DNA of 64,000 bases, from the NCBI GenBank assembly GCA_034670265.1, contig JAXMNU010000002.1, positions 372,001-436,000 of the forward strand, given 5' to 3'. Below, one piece after another: positions 43,377 to 51,082 of this stretch. Position numbers and translations under genes: made by a program. The notes under the pieces were generated by a model. The model saw nothing but the letters and a program-made list of their open reading frames with translations. It searched no databases and had not been told where the DNA came from. This stretch comes from Halomarinibacterium sp034670265. GTDB taxonomy: Bacteria > Bacteroidota > Bacteroidia > Flavobacteriales > Flavobacteriaceae. Numbering within the stretch: the stretch's first letter is position 1; the number at the start of each line of letters is the position of its first letter.

Positions 43377-44240
43377 TTAACTATGAATTTTTAAACGGTG
43401 TTCACGATAATATTCAATTAAGCCATCGATAGGACGTCTTATAATTTTTCCCATTTGCAAATGGTAAGGTTTCATGGCATTGCGAATCTGTTCTTCAGAA
43501 AAATGTGCAATCGATCCAATAAAATGTACTGGTACATTCTGCGCTTCTTTATAACAAAGTACGCGATATTCTATAAAACGGGTCATCCCTTCACTAATGA
43601 GTTGCCAAAAATAGCCATTTACCTCTTCTGAAGTGAAAATAAATTCGGCAAACGAAGCTAAATAGGTATTTGGGTTAGGCTTTTGGTACACATTTAATTT
43701 TATAACATCTGGGTCCAAATCGAAACGCTTTTCAAATTCCTTAGCCAGTTTTGTTGGCATTTTTTTGTAATAGTAATCCCTTATTAAGCGTTTTCCAAAG
43801 TAGTTTCCGCTGGCTTCATCCATTAAAACAAATCCCAGAGAAGGAACATGTGCGTGTATTTTTTCTCCATCAAAATAGCAACTATTGGATCCTGTCCCTA
43901 AAATACAAACAATTCCAGGTTCGGTGGAAGCCGCATACACCGCTGCCAATAAATCCTCGTTTACATCGACAGTGGCATTTGGAAATATATCAGAAAGTAC
44001 CTTTGTCAAGGTCTTTTTGGGCGTAACAGTACCACACCCCGCTCCGTAAAAATCTACAGTTTCTGTCTTTTGAAATATGGCTTGAAGCTCTTTGTTATCA
44101 CGAATTCTGTTGTAGAGTTCCTCTAAAGGTACTACGGCAGGATTTAAACCTTTGGTACGTGTTTTTACCAACACCTCACCCTCTGGACTCAGTAAAATCC
44201 AATCACACTTTGTAGAGCCCCCATCTGCAATTAATGTCAT
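43377..44240 (-). CDS. BadF/BadG/BcrA-type sugar kinase (N-acetylglucosamine kinase-like)
   Basis: 287 aa from the ATG at 44240, which places the phosphate-1 motif LIADGGSTKCDW at the N-terminus; a start 12 codons upstream would run into the GAPDH gene. Other ASKHA elements are YGAGCGTVTP, GIVCILGTGSNSC and VLMDEASGNYFG. Relatives phosphorylate N-acetylglucosamine. Between gap and pgi, and near a maltose phosphorylase that yields free glucose, a glucose- or GlcNAc-phosphorylating role is likely. Confidence 0.85.
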   Translation of the reverse strand: MTLIADGGSTKCDWILLSPEGEVLVKTRTKGLNPAVVPLEELYNRIRDNKELQAIFQKTETVDFYGAGCGTVTPKKTLTKVLSDIFPNATVDVNEDLLAAVYAASTEPGIVCILGTGSNSCYFDGEKIHAHVPSLGFVLMDEASGNYFGKRLIRDYYYKKMPTKLAKEFEKRFDLDPDVIKLNVYQKPNPNTYLASFAEFIFTSEEVNGYFWQLISEGMTRFIEYRVLCYKEAQNVPVHFIGSIAHFSEEQIRNAMKPYHLQMGKIIRRPIDGLIEYYREHRLKIHS

Positions 44241-44244
44241 ACTC

Positions 44245-45240
44245 TTAGATTTTGGCAACGTATAAAGCCAAGTCAATTAATTTTGCCGAGTATCCATATT
44301 CGTTATCGTACCAAGCAACTAGTTTAAAGAAATTATCATTAAGCGCTATACCCGCTCCTGCATCAAAATTACACGTATTTGGGTCGCTTACAAAATCTTG
44401 AGAAACAACATCGTCTTCAACATAATCAATAACCCCTTTGTACGCCCCTTTTGAAGCATCTTTAAATAGTTGTTTTACTTCTTCATAGGTAGCCGACTTT
44501 TCTGTGCGAACGGTTAAATCCACTACCGAAACATCTGCGGTTGGCACACGGAAAGCCATTCCAGTAAGTTTCCCTTTAAGCGAAGGAATTACTTTGGTAA
44601 CTGCAACTGCAGCACCTGTTGAAGCTGGAATAATATTTAACAAGGCACTTCGCCCACCACGGAAATCTTTTTTTGAAGGCCCGTCTACAGTAAGTTGCGT
44701 TGCAGTGGTTGCATGAACAGTCGTCATTAATCCTTCAACTATACCTAAATTATCATGAATCACTTTCGCTAAGGGTGCTAAACAGTTCGTGGTACATGAT
44801 GCGTTAGAAACAATGGTATCTGTTGGTTTTACATCGGTATGATTAACACCCATAACAAACATAGGGGCTGTTTTTGAAGGTGCAGAAATAACCACTTTTT
44901 TAGCTCCTGCTTTAATATGTGCAGAAGCGTTATCAAGATCGGTAAAGATTCCTGTACAGTCTAGAACAATTTCAGCTCCAACGGCATCCCACTTTAAATT
45001 TTCTGGGTTTCTTTCTGCAGTAACACGAACTTTATTTCCGTTTACAACTAAATGGCCATCTTTCACTTCTACTGTTCCTGGGAATTTTCCGTGAACAGAA
45101 TCGTATTTTAATAAATAAGCTAAGTGATCTACATCAAGTAAATCGTTTATAGCTACTACTTCAACATCTTTATTTTGTGCGGCTATTCTGAAAGCAATTC
45201 TTCCTATTCGTCCAAAGCCGTTTATTCCAATTTTTGTCAT
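44245..45240 (-). CDS. gap: Glyceraldehyde-3-phosphate dehydrogenase, type I
   Basis: 331 aa. The NAD-binding N-terminus is IGINGFGRIGRIAFR, the catalytic Cys lies in SNASCTTNCLAP, and the C-terminal signature is WYDNEYGYSAKLIDL. It oxidises glyceraldehyde-3-phosphate in glycolysis. It lies 11 bp after pfkA and 4 bp before the sugar kinase, in one operon. Confidence 0.97.
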   Translation of the reverse strand: MTKIGINGFGRIGRIAFRIAAQNKDVEVVAINDLLDVDHLAYLLKYDSVHGKFPGTVEVKDGHLVVNGNKVRVTAERNPENLKWDAVGAEIVLDCTGIFTDLDNASAHIKAGAKKVVISAPSKTAPMFVMGVNHTDVKPTDTIVSNASCTTNCLAPLAKVIHDNLGIVEGLMTTVHATTATQLTVDGPSKKDFRGGRSALLNIIPASTGAAVAVTKVIPSLKGKLTGMAFRVPTADVSVVDLTVRTEKSATYEEVKQLFKDASKGAYKGVIDYVEDDVVSQDFVSDPNTCNFDAGAGIALNDNFFKLVAWYDNEYGYSAKLIDLALYVAKI

Positions 45241-45251
45241 ATTATTCTTTT

Positions 45252-46238
45252 TTAAACAGATGTAATATCTGCTACTCTTATTAAATCTAAATCTATTTCG
45301 TTATCTCCCTTAATGGCATCGGCAAAAGGGACTATTACTATTTTATTGTGAGAAATACCAATCATAGCATCTCGTTTTCCTTCTAATAAAGCATCCACAG
45401 CACCTACCCCAAGTCGGCTTGCCAAAACACGATCATAACAGCTTGGTGTTCCTCCTCGTTGTATATGTCCAAGTACCGTTACTTTCACTTCATACTCGTC
45501 CATATTTTGTTGAATATATTCTGCCAAACCAAAGATGTTTTTCCCTATTTGGTCACCTTCGGCCACAACAACTATACTGGAAGATTTTCCCGATTTTTTA
45601 CTTCGCTTTAGCGAAGCTATTAATCTATCTCTACCTAGGTTTTGTTCGGGAATAAGAATTTCTTCTGCACCAGCTCCAATCCCAGCATTTAAAGCAATAT
45701 CGCCTGCATCGCGTCCCATTACCTCAACTAAAAACAAACGGTTGTGAGAATTTGCCGTATCACGAATTTTATCTATGGCTTCCACCACCGTATTGAGTGC
45801 GGTATCGTAGCCTATGGTATAATCGGTACCGTTAATATCATTATCGATGGTTCCAGGAATCCCTACAATAGGAAAGTTAAATTCTTCATTAAACACACTG
45901 GCACCTGTAAAAGTACCATCACCACCAATAACTACGAGCGCATCAATTTTAGCTTCCTTTAAATTATCATACGCTTCTTGACGACCTGCTTTGGTCATAA
46001 ATTCTTTGGAACGAGCCGATTTAAGTATAGTTCCTCCTCTATTTATAATGTTTTTTACAGAACGAGGTCCCATCTCTTTAAAATCTGCTTCAATGAGTCC
46101 TTGCAATCCACGAAAAACTCCCACACACTCTAAATTATGATATGAACAAGATCGCACAACAGCGCGAATTGCAGCATTCATTCCAGGGGCGTCACCACCA
46201 CTAGTTAAGACTGCTACTCTTTTAATTTTTGTATTCAT
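45252..46238 (-). CDS. pfkA: ATP-dependent 6-phosphofructokinase
   Basis: 328 aa. Signatures: LTSGGDAPGMNAAIRAVVR, GGDGTFTGA, GIPGTIDNDINGTDYTIGYD, VEVMGRDAGDIAL and GHIQRGGTPSCYDR. It is the committed glycolytic step and the first gene of the pfkA-gap-kinase-pgi operon. A LacI-like palindrome lies about 46-65 bp upstream of its start. Confidence 0.97.
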   Translation of the reverse strand: MNTKIKRVAVLTSGGDAPGMNAAIRAVVRSCSYHNLECVGVFRGLQGLIEADFKEMGPRSVKNIINRGGTILKSARSKEFMTKAGRQEAYDNLKEAKIDALVVIGGDGTFTGASVFNEEFNFPIVGIPGTIDNDINGTDYTIGYDTALNTVVEAIDKIRDTANSHNRLFLVEVMGRDAGDIALNAGIGAGAEEILIPEQNLGRDRLIASLKRSKKSGKSSSIVVVAEGDQIGKNIFGLAEYIQQNMDEYEVKVTVLGHIQRGGTPSCYDRVLASRLGVGAVDALLEGKRDAMIGISHNKIVIVPFADAIKGDNEIDLDLIRVADITSV

Positions 46239-46283
46239 TAGAGTAAAATTATGGTATAAATTTCACATAGCAAACAGGAAATC

Positions 46284-46303
46284 AATCGATAACGTTTTCG
46301 ATT
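46284..46303 (-). promoter_or_regulatory. LacI-family-like operator upstream of pfkA
   Basis: AATCGATAACGTTTTCGATT is a 20-bp palindrome with one mismatched pair and a central CG, the form expected of LacI/GalR-family operators. It lies just upstream of pfkA, the head of the glycolytic operon. A maltose- or sugar-responsive regulator is plausible given the adjacent maltose genes; no such regulator gene is in the window. Confidence 0.6.
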
Positions 46304-46318
46304 TTACAAATTGAAAAA

Positions 46319-46340
46319 AAAGCCCTTAAAAAAGGGCTTT
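46319..46340 (-). terminator. Terminator after GH13 gene
   Basis: AAAGCCCTT and AAGGGCTTT make a perfect 9-bp stem with a 4-nt loop; on the minus strand a T run follows. It lies directly after the GH13 stop and separates the maltose genes from the pfkA operon. Confidence 0.88.
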
Positions 46341-46343
46341 ATA

Positions 46344-47792
46344 TTATTGTTTTCGTAAAATGAGGTATTGCCAAGGGGCAAATTGATGTTCTTCACTTTC
46401 AACGATATTGATCGTTTGATCTTTCATGGCGTCAATAAAACCACCTGAAACGGGGTATGTAAATTTGACGGGATTTGCCGATAAATTAGCTACAAATATT
46501 AGTTCGTTGTTATCTTTTACGCGTTTAAATGCTAATACGGATGTATCATTTGAAGTTTGTATCCTTTCATAAGAAGCGGCATCTTTTCCTCCGCTCAATT
46601 CTGATGATAAATTCTTTATTGCTCCAAGTTTTTCTAATAAAGGCCACATCTTTCCTTTGGTTTTTGGGATGGTATCTTTTCCGAAAAAATCTAAGCGATA
46701 ATCCATATCGTATTCTTGTCCGCTATAAATTAAGGGTATCCCTGGCATTGCATATGTAAGTGCTGTCATTACTTCACTAGCATCACCCATTCTCTCTTTT
46801 AGAGGACCAGCCCAAGCATTTTCATCGTGATTAGTAACAAAGTTCATTAAGATATCGTCCTTTTCAAGCTTCTCATCTAAAGCTTTTATATACACATCAA
46901 AATCCTTTACATTTTTCTTTCCTTTTGCAATATCGTTTAACACGTGATGACCTTCCCAAGCATAGGACATATCGAAGAGGTTTTCACCTTTCATTAAATA
47001 AGGTAATTCTGCTTCAGCAAGCATAAATAAGGCTTTCTTTTCTCGTAATGCTGGGATGCATTGTTCCCAAAAATCTAAGGGTACGCCATGAGCTACATCA
47101 CAACGGAAGCCATCTACCTTTTGCTCTGTAATCCAAAATATCATTTCATCAATCATAGCCTTTCGCATTTCTTGATTGTTGTAATTTAAATCGGCCACAT
47201 CTGTCCAACCCCAAGGCTCTCCATTGTCTTGGATAGGGTCTGTAATCTCTCCTTTGTCATTTTTTGTATAGTATTCGGGATGTTCGGTAATCCAAGGATG
47301 ATCCCAGCCTGTATGATTGGGCACCCAATCTAAGATGACATAAATTCCATTTTCGTGAGCGACATCTACCATATTACTAAAATCCTCCATCGTTCCCATA
47401 TCGGGATTTACAGCCGTATAATCTGCTACAGCATAAGGGCTACCTAAATATTTTTTACGCTCTTCGGGGTCTTCAATATCGGCTACCAAAAGATCTCCTT
47501 TTGCCTTTCTTTTAGCTTCAGAAATAGGATGAATAGGCATTAACCAAATGACTTTTACTCCCAATTCTTTAAGATTCGGAATATCTTGTGCAAAAGCATT
47601 AAACGTTCCTTCTGGAGAGTATTGACGAATATTGGCTTCATAAATAACGGCATTTTCAAGCACGTCATTATCTATGGGAGCAATGGTTATTTCTTTGGGT
47701 GTCTCCGCAACCGGCTCTTCCTTTTTCACTTCTTCTTTACAAGCAATAAGTAAGATTGTAGATAGGAATATAATTGCAATATTTGATTTCAT
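46344..47792 (-). CDS. GH13 alpha-amylase family lipoprotein
   Basis: 482 aa. The signal peptide ends in the lipobox IAC followed by Lys/Glu-rich residues, so it is lipid-anchored outside the cytoplasm. GH13 regions are visible: LDWVPNHTGW (region I), DGFRCDVAHG (nucleophile Asp), LFMLAEAE (acid/base Glu) and FVTNHDENAW (transition-state Asp). It should cleave alpha-glucans or maltodextrins to short sugars, feeding the phosphorylase encoded 15 bp upstream. Confidence 0.92.
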   Translation of the reverse strand: MKSNIAIIFLSTILLIACKEEVKKEEPVAETPKEITIAPIDNDVLENAVIYEANIRQYSPEGTFNAFAQDIPNLKELGVKVIWLMPIHPISEAKRKAKGDLLVADIEDPEERKKYLGSPYAVADYTAVNPDMGTMEDFSNMVDVAHENGIYVILDWVPNHTGWDHPWITEHPEYYTKNDKGEITDPIQDNGEPWGWTDVADLNYNNQEMRKAMIDEMIFWITEQKVDGFRCDVAHGVPLDFWEQCIPALREKKALFMLAEAELPYLMKGENLFDMSYAWEGHHVLNDIAKGKKNVKDFDVYIKALDEKLEKDDILMNFVTNHDENAWAGPLKERMGDASEVMTALTYAMPGIPLIYSGQEYDMDYRLDFFGKDTIPKTKGKMWPLLEKLGAIKNLSSELSGGKDAASYERIQTSNDTSVLAFKRVKDNNELIFVANLSANPVKFTYPVSGGFIDAMKDQTINIVESEEHQFAPWQYLILRKQ

Positions 47793-47807
47793 AATCGTTG
47801 GTTTAAT

Positions 47808-50114
47808 TTATACTGTTGTTTCGTTGTTAGGCTGAAGTATTACTTCTTTATTATTTACAACAATTGTTATAGGTTGGTCTCCATCTACCTTAAATTCTTG
47901 TTTATCATTTGAAATTGAGACTTTCAAAATTTGGCCTCTAAAGTTTACTTTAAAACTATACTGTTGCCATTGAATAGGTATTTTTGGTTCAAAATGAAGC
48001 TTGCTATCTCGCACTCGCATACCACCAAAACCTTCCACAATACTCATCCAAGTTCCCGCCATACTGGTGATGTGGCATCCTTCTTCTACTTCTTTATTAT
48101 AATCGTCCAAATCTAAACGAGAGGTGCGAAGATAGAAGGTATATGCTTGCTCCATTCTATCTAATTTTGCCGCCTGAATGCTATGTACGCAGGGTGAAAG
48201 TGAGGATTCGTGAACGGTAAAAGGTTCGTAAAAATCAAAGTGCTTTTCAAGCTCTTCTTTACTGAAATGCTCTTCAAAAAAGTAGAATCCTTGTAGCGTA
48301 TCTGCTTGTTTAATATACGGTGACCGAAGAATTCTATCCCATGACCATTTTTGGTTAATTGGGCGATTTGACCGATCTAAATTTGCTACGGTAATTAATT
48401 CTTTATCTAAAAACCCGTCCTGCTGAAGGTATATTCCTAATTCTTCCGAATACGGAAAATACATATTGGAAGCTTTTTTATTCCAATCGAGTATCTCTTG
48501 TGCAGATATTTTAGTCTTTGCCTCAATCCTTTTAAAATCTTCAGGATTTGATTTTTTCACTTTTTCAACTTCCGAAGCTGCATATTCTAAACACCACTTG
48601 GCAATATAATTGGTGTACCAATTGTTGTTTACATTGTTTTCGTACTCGTTAGGGCCTGTTACACCTAAGATTACATACTTATCTTTAGCTTTGCTAAATG
48701 TTGCGCGTTGCTCCCAAAAACGAGCAATTCCTATTAATACTTCCAATCCCTTTTCAGGAATGTAGGAGGTGTCTCCAGTAAATCGTTCGTAATTATAGAT
48801 TGCAAAAGCAATAGCACCATTTCTATGGATTTCTTCAAATGTAATTTCCCATTCGTTATGACATTCTTCCCCATTCATGGTTACCATGGGATATAAGGCA
48901 GCACCATTTTTAAAACCTAATTTTTCAGCATTTTCAATCGCTTTTTGCAAATGGTTATACCGATACGTCAACAGATTTCGAGCCACAGCTTGATCCTTAG
49001 TTGCCATATAAAAAGGGATACAATACGCTTCGGTATCCCAGTAGGTGCTTCCGCCGTATTTTTCACCCGTAAATCCTTTGGGTCCAATATTCAATCGAGC
49101 ATCTTTCCCTAAATACGTTTGATTTAACTGAAAAATATTAAATCGGATACCCTGTTGCGCTTTCATATCTCCTTTTATTGAAATGTCTGCCATTTCCCAA
49201 ATCGAAGCCCAAGCTTCAGCTTGCTGCATTTTTAATTCTGAATATCCTAGAGAAGTCGCTTTTTGAAGTACATTTTTTGCAGCATCAACCAAATCATCTG
49301 GTTTGTGATTTAAAGAAATTACATAGCCAGCAAACTTTTGAAGTGTTGCCTTCTGCCCTGTTTTAACAGTTGTTTTATATGTTAATGAAACCGATTGTTC
49401 TTTAATTTCGGAAGTATATTTCAAGGATTGTTCATTCCCATCTACAAAAAACTTTGATTGCATATAGGTGCACACATCAAAGTTTGTTTTCATGGTGCGC
49501 GAACGAATAAAAGCTTGATGATTTTCTTCCGAAACACTCAACGTATCCCAAAACTTATCGTCCCAGTTAGAGTCTTCGTTGGTAATTCCACCATCCAAAT
49601 AGGGTTTAAAGATAATTTCAGCATCTTTATTTAAGGGAGTTACTTCATAATTTATAATTCCAAGTTCATCTTCTTCAATATGCAAAATTCGGGTACTTTC
49701 CACAGCAACTTTGGTTCCGTTTTGGAGTGTCGCTTCAAAAGAACGTTGGTACCAACCTTCTTTCATATTTAATTCTCTTCGGAAATTTTTTACTTCTTTA
49801 CAGGTATTTAAGTCAAGTGCTTCACCGTTGATTTCAACATCAATTCCAATCCAATTGGGTGCATTAATCACTTTTGCAAAATACTCTGGGTAGCCGTTTT
49901 TCCACCAACCCACACGGGTTTTATCGGGATAATAAACCCCTCCAATATAGCTTCCCTGAAAAGTTTTCCCAGTATAGGTTTCTTCAAAATTGGCACGTTG
50001 CCCCATAGCACCATTCCCAATACTGAAAAGACTTTCGGAAGATTTCACTCTATCCTTATCAAATCCTTCTTCAATAATACTCCACTCGTTGGGTTGTATA
50101 TAATCTTGATTCAT
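47808..50114 (-). CDS. GH65 family phosphorylase, probable maltose phosphorylase
   Basis: 768 aa, full GH65 length. Key blocks: SIGNGAMGQRANFEE at the N-terminus, GSTYWDTEAYCIPFY, GVTGPNEYENNVNNNWYTN (catalytic acid Glu region) and YYFF-type C-domain segments (HESSLSPCVHSIQAA). Maltose phosphorylase splits maltose with phosphate to glucose and beta-glucose-1-phosphate. Other GH65 specificities (trehalose, kojibiose) are possible, but linkage to pgmB and GH13 favours maltose. Its ATG overlaps the pgmB stop by 1 bp. Confidence 0.9.
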   Translation of the reverse strand: MNQDYIQPNEWSIIEEGFDKDRVKSSESLFSIGNGAMGQRANFEETYTGKTFQGSYIGGVYYPDKTRVGWWKNGYPEYFAKVINAPNWIGIDVEINGEALDLNTCKEVKNFRRELNMKEGWYQRSFEATLQNGTKVAVESTRILHIEEDELGIINYEVTPLNKDAEIIFKPYLDGGITNEDSNWDDKFWDTLSVSEENHQAFIRSRTMKTNFDVCTYMQSKFFVDGNEQSLKYTSEIKEQSVSLTYKTTVKTGQKATLQKFAGYVISLNHKPDDLVDAAKNVLQKATSLGYSELKMQQAEAWASIWEMADISIKGDMKAQQGIRFNIFQLNQTYLGKDARLNIGPKGFTGEKYGGSTYWDTEAYCIPFYMATKDQAVARNLLTYRYNHLQKAIENAEKLGFKNGAALYPMVTMNGEECHNEWEITFEEIHRNGAIAFAIYNYERFTGDTSYIPEKGLEVLIGIARFWEQRATFSKAKDKYVILGVTGPNEYENNVNNNWYTNYIAKWCLEYAASEVEKVKKSNPEDFKRIEAKTKISAQEILDWNKKASNMYFPYSEELGIYLQQDGFLDKELITVANLDRSNRPINQKWSWDRILRSPYIKQADTLQGFYFFEEHFSKEELEKHFDFYEPFTVHESSLSPCVHSIQAAKLDRMEQAYTFYLRTSRLDLDDYNKEVEEGCHITSMAGTWMSIVEGFGGMRVRDSKLHFEPKIPIQWQQYSFKVNFRGQILKVSISNDKQEFKVDGDQPITIVVNNKEVILQPNNETTV

Positions 50115-50770
50115 TATGCTGTAATTAGTTGGTGTAAAAATTTGTTTGAAATTTCAGTAAAATCTTTAAAAACATATTGGGCATCTTTTAAAACCGATTT
50201 ATCTCCAATGCCAATACTTATCATACTGGCAGTATTTGCTGCTTTTATTCCTGCTAAAGCATCTTCAAACACTATACAATCTTTAGGTTCTATTTGTAAC
50301 ATTTCAGCGGCTTTTAAAAACACTTCTGGGTTGGGTTTTGCTTTAGACACATTAGTCCCATCAACAATAGCATCAAATTGATTAATTAAATCTACCTTAC
50401 TAAGGATGGAACGGGCATTTTTACTTGCCGACCCAAGAGCCATGGGCTGTTGTTGTTCTTTTAAAAATGAAAGTACTCGTGGTACATCGGGTAAAATTTC
50501 ACTTTCGGTCATTTTATTTACAAAGCTCAAATAATCATCATTTTTGGCTGCAATAAGTTCTTGAAATTTGGCATCTTCTAAAGTTACATCTCCCCATTCA
50601 AGAATTTTTTCAAGCGATCGAATTCTACTAACTCCTTTTAGCTGTTCGTTATCTTTTTCTGAAAAAGTAATCCCAATGCTCTCAGCTAACTTCTTCCATG
50701 CAAAATAGTGATATTTTGCGGTATCTACAATAACTCCGTCGAGGTCGAAAATAAATCCTTTTTTTTGCAT
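50114..50770 (-). CDS. pgmB: Beta-phosphoglucomutase
   Basis: 218 aa HAD-family protein. The nucleophile motif is FDLDGVIVDTAKYHYFAWK, motif II is LGSASKNA, and motifs III/IV are AKPNPEVFLKAAE and CIVFEDALAGIKAA. It converts beta-glucose-1-phosphate to glucose-6-phosphate. It is the first gene of the pgmB-phosphorylase-GH13 operon. Confidence 0.95.
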   Translation of the reverse strand: MQKKGFIFDLDGVIVDTAKYHYFAWKKLAESIGITFSEKDNEQLKGVSRIRSLEKILEWGDVTLEDAKFQELIAAKNDDYLSFVNKMTESEILPDVPRVLSFLKEQQQPMALGSASKNARSILSKVDLINQFDAIVDGTNVSKAKPNPEVFLKAAEMLQIEPKDCIVFEDALAGIKAANTASMISIGIGDKSVLKDAQYVFKDFTEISNKFLHQLITA

Positions 50771-50884
50771 CTAATCCTTCTAAAAAATTTGGGGTTAAAG
50801 ATGTAAAACTACTAATAAAGTTGAGAAAAATTACTATCGCTTATATCCAAGTCTTAATTCTTCAATTAAAAAAGGACTTTCAAA

Positions 50885-50902
50885 ATACGTGTTTGCACGT
50901 AT
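50885..50902 (-). promoter_or_regulatory. TACGTG-type palindrome upstream of pgmB operon
   Basis: ATACGTGTTTGCACGTAT has perfect 7-bp arms with a 4-bp spacer, 115-132 bp upstream of pgmB. It shares the TACGT(R)-N4-(Y)ACGTA form with the site at 35712-35727. Confidence 0.4.
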
Positions 50903-51032
50903 AGACTCCAGCTTATTTATAAGGTATCTTTGAGAATCAATTAGTGAATACGGTATCCGAAACATTTTTTTGTGGGGATAAAAAATTGTGTTAGGTACTG
51001 ATACTCAACATTTACTAAGTTAGGTTTGTTAT

Positions 51033-51062
51033 AAGTGCCGTTTTTTAAAGAAAACGGCACTT
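51033..51062. terminator. Strong hairpin after dsbD
   Basis: AAGTGCCGTTTT (51033-51044) and AAAACGGCACTT (51051-51062) form a perfect 12-bp stem with a 6-nt loop. It lies 20 bp beyond the dsbD stop on the minus strand. The T-rich tail (TTATTTT) is on the plus-strand side, so it may also terminate a plus-strand transcript. Confidence 0.65.
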
Positions 51063-51082
51063 TTATTTTGGAAAGAGTTTGA

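Larger units (their letters stand above)
50771..51082. other. 312-bp intergenic region between pgmB and dsbD
   Basis: No credible gene was found. It holds the palindrome at 50885-50902, a plus-strand -7-like box TATCTTTG at 50925-50932 and the hairpin at 51033-51062. These could bound a small plus-strand RNA of roughly 130 nt, but no good -33 element is seen. Confidence 0.5.
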
